Origin: Planctomycetota bacterium
GTDB taxonomy: Bacteria > Planctomycetota > JAJSAM01
NCBI GenBank assembly: GCA_029932425.1
Contig: JAOZQC010000049.1
Coordinates: 368 to 11,712 of the forward strand
Length of the DNA stretch: 11,345 nt
Reading direction: 5' to 3'
A program made the position numbers and the translations under genes. Below, in pieces: positions 6,926-11,345 of this stretch. The notes below the pieces were generated by a model that worked only from the letters and a program-made list of their open reading frames with translations, had not been told where the DNA came from and ran no database searches. The number at the start of each line of letters is the position of its first letter. Position 1 is the first letter of the stretch.

Positions 6926-7494
6926 ACCGCCGCGCGCGGAAGGGCCGCCGGGACGCCGCCTTCACGCTCATCGAGCTCATGGTGGTGATCCTGCTCATCG
7001 GGGTGGGCTTCTCCTACGGCCTGATCCGCCTCGACGTGCTCCTGCCCCGCTCCCGCCTGGAGAAGGCGGCGCGCGGCATCGGGACCACCCTCACCCGCCT
7101 CCGGGAGATGGCGGTCTTCGGCGGCCGCTCCTACTACCTGGAGTACGACCTCGACGAGCACCGGTACCGCATCTACCGGCCCACCACGGAGGCGGAGCAG
7201 GCCGACGGCGCCCCCGACTACCTGGAGACCACCTGGTCCGATCTCCCCGACCGCGTGCGCATCGAGGATATCCAGTACGCCTCCAACGAGCGGGTGGAGC
7301 GCGGCCGCTTCGAGATCGAGTTCACCCCCGAAGGCGAGGTGGCGGGCCACCTCGTGCACCTCATCTCCGACGACATCGCGGAGGACGACCGCAAGTACTT
7401 CACCGTGGAGCTGAACCCCATCACCGGGCTCGTGAGCTACGAGGCCGGCAAGAAGGAGTACGCGCAGGTCCGGGATGAGTATGACTTCCGATAG
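6922..7494 (+). CDS. gspH: Minor pseudopilin GspH
   Basis: This 190-residue type IV pilin-like protein is assigned to GspH by its N-terminus, its length and its place after gspG. A 13-residue basic leader ends RRDAA before FTLIELMVVILLIGVGF, so the residue before the predicted cleavage is Ala rather than the near-universal Gly; mature Glu5 is present. The globular domain contains RLEKAARGIGTTLTRLREMAVFGG and a beta-rich C-terminal part with IEFTPEGEVAGH and a FTVELNPITGLVSY ending, as in GspH/FimT pseudopilins. GspH is thought to join the tip complex to the GspG fibre. It overlaps gspG by 4 nt and gspI by 20 nt. The assignment to H over another minor pilin rests partly on gene order. Confidence 0.87.
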   Translation: MNRRARKGRRDAAFTLIELMVVILLIGVGFSYGLIRLDVLLPRSRLEKAARGIGTTLTRLREMAVFGGRSYYLEYDLDEHRYRIYRPTTEAEQADGAPDYLETTWSDLPDRVRIEDIQYASNERVERGRFEIEFTPEGEVAGHLVHLISDDIAEDDRKYFTVELNPITGLVSYEAGKKEYAQVRDEYDFR

Positions 7495-7993
7495 GCAGGC
7501 GGGCTTCACGCTCCTCGAGATCGTCGTCGCCCTCGCCCTCTTCGCCTTCATCGTGGTGGAGGTGCTCGCGGACCGCGAGAAGTCCATCGGCATGAGCGCC
7601 GACGCGCGGATCATCCAGACCGTCCGGTACCTCGCCATGTCGAAGATCGACGAGATCCGCCACGACCCGGAAGCGCTGGGCGAGGGGGACCAGGGGGACT
7701 TCAGCGACCTGAACGACGACGGCCAGGACTTCTCCAACTTCCTGTGGGAGGCGAAGGTCGAGCGGGTGGTGGCGGTGGGGGTGAGCGAGGAGGACGATCC
7801 CTACCTCTTCGAGGAGGACGACGGCGCGGAGCCCCCCCTCGACTCCGAGGGGAAACCCCTCCCCCCCCGCTACGTGCGGCGTCTCACCCTCGTGGTCACC
7901 TTCGAACCCGCCGGCCAGGCGCGGCCCGATCTCTCCCTCGCGGTCACCACCTACCTCCCGCCCGCGCCGGAGGACGAGGAGCAGGGCCGATGA
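7475..7993 (+). CDS. gspI: Minor pseudopilin GspI
   Basis: This 172-residue minor pseudopilin fits GspI, which nucleates the GspI-J-K tip complex. It has a short leader, a prepilin site QAG/FTLLE with Glu5, and the helix IVVALALFAFIVVEVLA, and it shows the GspI-like FLWEAKVE strand. It is longer than the usual ~120-130 residues, and the excess is an acidic, Pro-containing stretch at about 104-131 (EEDDPYLFEEDDGAEPPLDSEGK). ATG 7475 has AGG 6 nt upstream; ATG 7481 is a close alternative. It begins inside gspH and ends in an ATGA overlap with gspJ, so it is translationally coupled on both sides. The I assignment relies on motif plus gene order. Confidence 0.86.
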   Translation: MSMTSDRQAGFTLLEIVVALALFAFIVVEVLADREKSIGMSADARIIQTVRYLAMSKIDEIRHDPEALGEGDQGDFSDLNDDGQDFSNFLWEAKVERVVAVGVSEEDDPYLFEEDDGAEPPLDSEGKPLPPRYVRRLTLVVTFEPAGQARPDLSLAVTTYLPPAPEDEEQGR

Positions 7994-8772
7994 CCCGGGC
8001 CCGGGGGCCGGGGGGATTCACCCTCATGGAGGTGCTGGTGGGCATCGTCCTCCTGGCCTCCTTCCTCGCCGGGGTCTACACGGTGGTGGTGGGCACCCTG
8101 GTGGCGAAGCGCAAGATCGGCGAGGCGGCGGCCGTCTACACCGCGGGCCCCCGGATCCTCGACCTGGTGGAGAAGGACCTGCGCGCCGTCTACTTCCACG
8201 GGGTGGCGGACGGCCGGGCCTTCAAGGCGAAACGGGAATCCCGCGCGGGAGCCGAGGTCACCGACCTCGACATGGTCACCACCCGCAACTCCAAGGTCTC
8301 CCTGGAGATCGACGGCCGGCAGGTCCGCTCCGACGTCACCGAGGTGGGATACCGCCTCCGGGACAGCCGCGATCATCCCGGGCTCCTGGAGCTCTACCGC
8401 CGGGAACAGTTCTTCTTCGACGACAAGCCCACGGAGGGAGGCCAGTACTACCTGGTCTACGACCGCGTCCGCGCCTTCACCATCGACTTCTTCGAGCGGC
8501 CGAAGGAAGGCGAGACCACCTCCAGCCGCGCGAAGGAGGACGGGGTGGAGGCCTGGGACGCCGAGGACAAGGGCGAGCTGCCCTTCGCGGCCCGCATCAC
8601 CCTCGTCCTCGCCCCGCCCCCGGAGCTCTCCCGCGGCGTGGAGGACGACGCCCGGCAGTACCGGTTCGTCCGCTGGGTCCTCCTCCCCACCGCCTACGAC
8701 CTCCCCCCCGAGGAGGACAAGGGGCCGGCGGGCCCGGGTGGTCCCGGCGGCCCCGGGCGGCCCGGCCGCTGA
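7990..8772 (+). CDS. gspJ: Minor pseudopilin GspJ
   Basis: This 260-residue minor pseudopilin is assigned to GspJ, which with GspI (and GspK where present) forms the pseudopilus tip. The leader MTRARGPGG precedes FTLMEVLVGIVLLASFLAGVY, giving a canonical G/F site with Glu5. The globular part has GPRILDLVEKDLRAVYF near the start, followed by beta-rich segments such as VTEVGYRLRD and LLELYRREQFF, matching the GspJ pattern. A GAGGAG 8 nt upstream supports ATG 7990. The protein ends in a Gly/Pro tail (residues 245-260, KGPAGPGGPGGPG then RPGR), unusual for the family and encoded by DNA that can form a strong hairpin. It is the last gene of the operon: no gspK follows, and mqnA converges after 9 nt. 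Confidence 0.87.
   Translation: MTRARGPGGFTLMEVLVGIVLLASFLAGVYTVVVGTLVAKRKIGEAAAVYTAGPRILDLVEKDLRAVYFHGVADGRAFKAKRESRAGAEVTDLDMVTTRNSKVSLEIDGRQVRSDVTEVGYRLRDSRDHPGLLELYRREQFFFDDKPTEGGQYYLVYDRVRAFTIDFFERPKEGETTSSRAKEDGVEAWDAEDKGELPFAARITLVLAPPPELSRGVEDDARQYRFVRWVLLPTAYDLPPEEDKGPAGPGGPGGPGRPGR
8723..8767. terminator. GC-rich composite hairpin between convergent gspJ and mqnA; possible bidirectional terminator
   Basis: GGCCGG (8723-8728) pairs with CCGGCC (8762-8767), and inside it CCCGGG (8733-8738) pairs with CCCGGG (8752-8757) around a 13-nt loop, giving 12 GC pairs with a small internal loop. It overlaps the last codons of gspJ and lies 14 nt beyond the mqnA stop, so either transcript could form it. 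No T-run follows in either direction. Confidence 0.3.
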
Positions 8773-8781
8773 GCTCCCCCG

Positions 8782-9522
8782 TCAGAGGAGCCCCGTGTCC
8801 CGGCAGAGGTCCTCGAACCTCGCCACCGCCGCCCGCTCCGGTTCCCCGAGGTCGTAGGTGACCCGCTCCACGAGGTAACGGTGGAGCTCCTCCGCGGAGA
8901 GCCCCAGGGCCGGGGCCGCCTCCTCCGCGATCTCCCGGCGCCGCGCGAGCCCCCGTTCCTTCGCCGCCCGCAGGACCGGACCCGCCCGCCGCGCCGCCGC
9001 GCGGTCCCGGGCCAGCCACACCGCGAAGCAGAAGGGCAACCCCGTCCACTCCCGCCACAGCGACGCCACGTCCGTCACCGCCAGCCCGTCGCGGGGAGCG
9101 GTGAGCGCCCGGTCCCCGATGAGGAGCAGAGCGTCCGCGTCCATGAGCCGGGGATCCGTCTCCGGAGAGCGCCTCTCGAAGACGGGCCCCGCCCCCAGGC
9201 GGTGCGCGAAGAGCACGCGGACCAGCGCCGCGCTGGTGAGGGACGAGTCGTCGAGGAGGACGTGCCGGGCCGCCCCCAGCGGTCCCCGGGAGAAGAGGAG
9301 CACGCTGTCCACCGGCCCCGGCGACGAGATGGAGATGCCCGGCACCACCACGCGCGCGGGGTCCGCCAGCGCCTCGAACACGGGCAGCAGGGCCACGTCC
9401 ACCTCGCCCCGCCGGAACCGCTCGGTGAGGCGGGACGGCACGTCGAGCACCACCCCCGGGAGCCCCGAGACCAGGGGGCGGGCGTTCAGGTAGGACACGG
9501 ATCCGATGCGGAGTTCCTCCAT
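8782..9522 (-). CDS. mqnA: Chorismate dehydratase MqnA (futalosine menaquinone pathway)
   Basis: This 246-residue protein matches MqnA, which dehydrates chorismate to 3-enolpyruvylbenzoate, the first step of the futalosine route to menaquinone. It is a periplasmic-binding-protein-like fold acting in the cytoplasm, and no signal peptide is present. Family signatures are the N-terminal IGSVSYLNARPL (6-17), GEVDVALLPVFEAL, the DDSSLTSAALVRVLF strand-helix, DALLLIGDRAL, and LWREWTGLPFCFAVWLARD. ATG 9522 puts the SYLN motif at the usual place, and no other start lies close by. The main purine-rich SD (GGAGGG) is 14 nt away and within a small hairpin at 9527-9542. No other mqn gene is in the window. 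MqnD is the nearest relative but lacks this start signature. Confidence 0.93.
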   Translation of the reverse strand: MEELRIGSVSYLNARPLVSGLPGVVLDVPSRLTERFRRGEVDVALLPVFEALADPARVVVPGISISSPGPVDSVLLFSRGPLGAARHVLLDDSSLTSAALVRVLFAHRLGAGPVFERRSPETDPRLMDADALLLIGDRALTAPRDGLAVTDVASLWREWTGLPFCFAVWLARDRAAARRAGPVLRAAKERGLARRREIAEEAAPALGLSAEELHRYLVERVTYDLGEPERAAVARFEDLCRDTGLL

Positions 9523-9526
9523 CCCC

Positions 9527-9542
9527 GGAGGGTACTCCCTCC
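9527..9542 (-). promoter_or_regulatory. Hairpin sequestering the mqnA Shine-Dalgarno
   Basis: On the minus strand the leader reads GGAGGG-AGTA-CCCTCC, then GGGG and the start codon. The 6-bp perfect stem with a 4-nt loop places the only good SD in its 5' arm. A 19-nt all-purine run on the mRNA strand (9553-9535) supplies further SD-like GGAGAGG and GGGAGG registers upstream. The pairing is seen directly; translational control is inference. Confidence 0.4.
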
Positions 9543-9689
9543 CCCCCTCTCCTGCAAATCCGGGGTCCGTCCCCGCCTCCGCGCCGCCCCGGCCCGGCGA
9601 CGGGGGTCCCCGCCCCGGGGCCGGAGTCTCCGTCCCCTCCCCCGGAGGCCGCCGCCCTTCCCGGTCCCCCTCGGCCGCGCCGCGAGGGG

Positions 9690-9705
9690 CCGTACGGTCC
9701 GGACC
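9690..9705. repeat. Two overlapping palindromes between mqnA and apbE
   Basis: CCGTACGG (9690-9697) and GGTCCGGACC (9696-9705) are perfect palindromes sharing two bases, 58 bp before the apbE start in a divergent intergenic region. They could be operator half-sites. The remainder of 9523-9762 is C/G-rich with short repeats, and I find no convincing -10/-35 pair for either gene. Confidence 0.25.
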
Positions 9706-9762
9706 CCGCACACCGGTCCCGCCTCCGTAGGGAACCGCCCGGGGGCCGGGTACCATGAGCCC

Positions 9763-10860
9763 ATGCGGTGGCGGGTGATCGTGATCCTGGTCCTGTGCGC
9801 GGCCCTGGGCTTCGCGCTCCTCGGGGACGGAGGCGCCCCCCCCCCGGAGGCGCCGCCCGGGTTCGGCTATCCCCCCGGCCGGATCACCGTGGAGCCCGCG
9901 GGCCGGGACGTGCGCCTGATCCACGTGCGGGAAGCCGTCATGGGGACCGAGTACGCGGTGGAGGTGTACGCCCCGGACGAGGAGACCGCCCGGCTCGCGG
10001 ACGCCGCCGCCTGGCACGTGGTGGCCCGCCTCGAGCAGACCCTCTCCACCTGGATCCCCTCGAGCCCCCTCTCCCGCCTGAACCGCGAGGCCGCACGCCG
10101 CCCGTTCCCCGTGGATCCCGCCACCTTCGACCTGCTCCGGCTCGCCCGGAGGATGCACCGGGTCTCGGGGGGGGCGTTCGACCCCACCGTGGGCCCCCTC
10201 CTCCGCCTCTGGAAGCCCCTGGCCCGCCTCCCGGAGCCCCCCGCCCCCGCGGCCGTGGAGAGGGCCCGGGACCTGGTGGGCTTCGCGGGCGTCCTCCTCG
10301 ACCCCGAGACGCGCACCGTCCGGTTCCGGAAGCCCGGCATGTCCCTCGACCTGGGCGGCATCGCCAAGGGCTACGCCGGAGACCTGGCCGCCCGCGCCGC
10401 GGAGGCCGCGGGGGCGCGGGCCTGCCGGGTGAACGCCGGCGGCGACGTGGTGGTGTCCGGGCCGCCGCCCTCCGACCCGCGCGGTTTCGAGGTGGAGATC
10501 CGGGACCCCCGGGGCTCCCGCCTGGACGCCCTCCCCGGCCGGGCCTTCCGCCTCGCCCGCGGGGCCGTGGCCACCTCCGGGAACTACGAGCGCTACACGG
10601 AGGTGGCGGGGCGGCGGTACTCCCACATCCTGGATCCCCGGACCGGGTGGCCCGTGGAGTCGCCCGTGGTCCAGGTCACGGTGATCGCGCAGACGGGGGC
10701 GGAGGCGGACGCCCTGGCCACCGCCCTCGCCGTGCTCGGGGAGCGGGACGGCCTCCGCCTGGCCGAGCGCCTCCCCGGCGTGGAGGCCCTCTTCCTCGTC
10801 CGGGAGGACGGCGGACTCCGCCCCGCCGCCACCTCCGGCTTCCCGGGGAGCGGCCGGTGA
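9763..10860 (+). CDS. apbE: FAD:protein FMN transferase (ApbE family), membrane-anchored
   Basis: This 365-residue ApbE-family enzyme uses FAD and Mg2+ to attach FMN through a phosphoester bond to a Thr/Ser of target proteins, typically Nqr/Rnf subunits or extracytoplasmic flavoproteins. The N-terminus has one hydrophobic segment (about 4-20) that would export or anchor it outside the inner membrane. Cys12 is preceded by Leu, so it is not a proper lipobox. Family motifs run in order: MGTEYAVEVYA, SRLNREA, SGGAFDPTVGPLLRLW, DLGGIAKGYAGD (196-207), NAGGD (224-228), ATSGNYERY, HILDPRTGWP (288-297) and AEADALATA (313-321). ATG 9763 is chosen for the hydrophobic N-terminus; its SD is weak and an out-of-frame ATG lies 8 nt before it. 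The gene shares GTGA with nadD. No target flavoprotein is in the window. Confidence 0.93.
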   Translation: MRWRVIVILVLCAALGFALLGDGGAPPPEAPPGFGYPPGRITVEPAGRDVRLIHVREAVMGTEYAVEVYAPDEETARLADAAAWHVVARLEQTLSTWIPSSPLSRLNREAARRPFPVDPATFDLLRLARRMHRVSGGAFDPTVGPLLRLWKPLARLPEPPAPAAVERARDLVGFAGVLLDPETRTVRFRKPGMSLDLGGIAKGYAGDLAARAAEAAGARACRVNAGGDVVVSGPPPSDPRGFEVEIRDPRGSRLDALPGRAFRLARGAVATSGNYERYTEVAGRRYSHILDPRTGWPVESPVVQVTVIAQTGAEADALATALAVLGERDGLRLAERLPGVEALFLVREDGGLRPAATSGFPGSGR

Positions 10861-11345
10861 GGATCGGCTACCTCGGCGGGAGCTTCGACCCCCCGCACCT
10901 CGGCCACCTGGCCCTCGCCCGCGCCGCCCGGGCGGCCCGCTCCCTCGACCGGGTGGTCCTCGTGGTGGCCGCGCGGCCCCCGCACAAGGTCGGGCGCCTG
11001 GCGGCCTCCGCCCGGGACCGCCTCGCCATGACCCGGGCCGCCGCCGCGGGGGAGAGCTGGCTCGCCGTGGACGACCGCGAGCTCCGGCGGCCGGGCCCCT
11101 CCTACACCGTGGACACCGTGCGGGAGATCCTCTCCGAGAGGCCCCCGCCGGAGGAGACCTGGTGGCTCGTGGGCGCGGACACCCTGCCCGAACTTCCCAC
11201 CTGGCGGGAGTACCGGACGATCCTCTCGCTCGTCCCCTTCCTGGTGGCGGCCCGACCCGGGTTCGACGCCGCCGGGGCCCTCCGGCGCCTCGCCCCCCAC
11301 GTGCCCCCGGAAGCCCTCCGCTCCCTCGGCGAGGGGATCGTGCCA
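10857..11345 (+). CDS. nadD: Nicotinate-nucleotide adenylyltransferase NadD, 3'-truncated by the window
   Basis: 163 codons of a NadD-type nucleotidyltransferase are visible; the C-terminal part with the ISSTxxR motif lies beyond the window. The enzyme adenylylates nicotinate mononucleotide to deamido-NAD in cytoplasmic NAD synthesis. The N-terminus reads RIGYLGGSFDPPHLGHLALA, with the nucleotide-binding HxGH motif at His14-His17. Further family features are PPHKVGRLAASARDRLAM, the DDRELRRPGPSYTVDTVREI block and WWLVGADTLPELPTWREY. GTG 10857 overlaps the apbE stop (GTGA) and has GGGGAG 6 nt upstream; no other start fits the family beginning. The coupling to apbE places two cofactor genes in one transcript. 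Confidence 0.94.
   Translation, partial: MRIGYLGGSFDPPHLGHLALARAARAARSLDRVVLVVAARPPHKVGRLAASARDRLAMTRAAAAGESWLAVDDRELRRPGPSYTVDTVREILSERPPPEETWWLVGADTLPELPTWREYRTILSLVPFLVAARPGFDAAGALRRLAPHVPPEALRSLGEGIVP

Noticed and set aside
8881..9762. Plus-strand open frame leading into apbE over mqnA
   Set aside because: Antisense to mqnA, which is clearly recognised. apbE starts at 9763 with its hydrophobic N-terminus.
1..11345. tRNA or rRNA genes, CRISPR repeats, insertion sequences, attachment sites
   Set aside because: Looked for and not seen: no cloverleaf-like or rRNA segments, no regularly spaced repeats, no transposase or integrase, and no flanking direct repeats.

Overview
The window is a dense, very GC-rich stretch of bacterial chromosome holding eleven protein genes, two of them cut by the window edges. 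I see no RNA genes, mobile elements or CRISPR array. The host is a diderm, because it encodes an outer-membrane secretin. It probably makes menaquinone by the futalosine route, because mqnA is present. The S21 sequence, the Sua5/LMW-phosphatase fusion and the GC-rich type II secretion cluster would fit an uncultured Planctomycetota-like, Acidobacteriota-like or deltaproteobacterial-type lineage. I cannot settle which from this sequence alone.

Layout. (1) 2-682 (+) is the 3' part of a gene fusing a threonylcarbamoyl-AMP synthase (Sua5/YrdC) C-terminus to a low-molecular-weight protein phosphatase. It converges on rpsU (822-1052, -), with GC-rich hairpins between them. (2) A 264-bp divergent intergenic region (1053-1316) carries a reasonable rpsU promoter with a palindrome at its predicted start point, and at best a weak promoter for the secretion operon. 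(3) 1317-8772 (+) is a tightly packed, mostly overlapping seven-gene operon, gspD-gspE-gspF-gspG-gspH-gspI-gspJ: secretin, ATPase, inner-membrane platform, major pseudopilin and three minor pseudopilins of a type II secretion system. gspC, gspK, gspL, gspM, gspN and the prepilin peptidase are not here. (4) mqnA (8782-9522, -) converges on gspJ with only 9 nt between the stop codons. (5) A 240-bp divergent region (9523-9762) precedes apbE (9763-10860, +), which overlaps the start of nadD (10857 onward, +), cut by the right edge.

How the genes work together. The gsp operon would assemble an envelope-spanning machine. GspE ATP hydrolysis, acting through GspF, drives a GspG fibre primed by GspH/I/J, which pushes folded periplasmic substrates through the GspD pore. 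The flanking genes are housekeeping or cofactor genes: tRNA t6A modification, ribosome, menaquinone, flavinylation and NAD. They give no hint of a dedicated secreted substrate.

Nothing here is clearly a new biological system. The points most worth a second look are the incomplete gsp gene set, a Ca2+-loop-like motif inside the secretin, the Sua5-phosphatase fusion with a Leu at the specificity position of the P-loop, and GGAGG/CCTCC palindromes in the leaders of both rpsU and mqnA.
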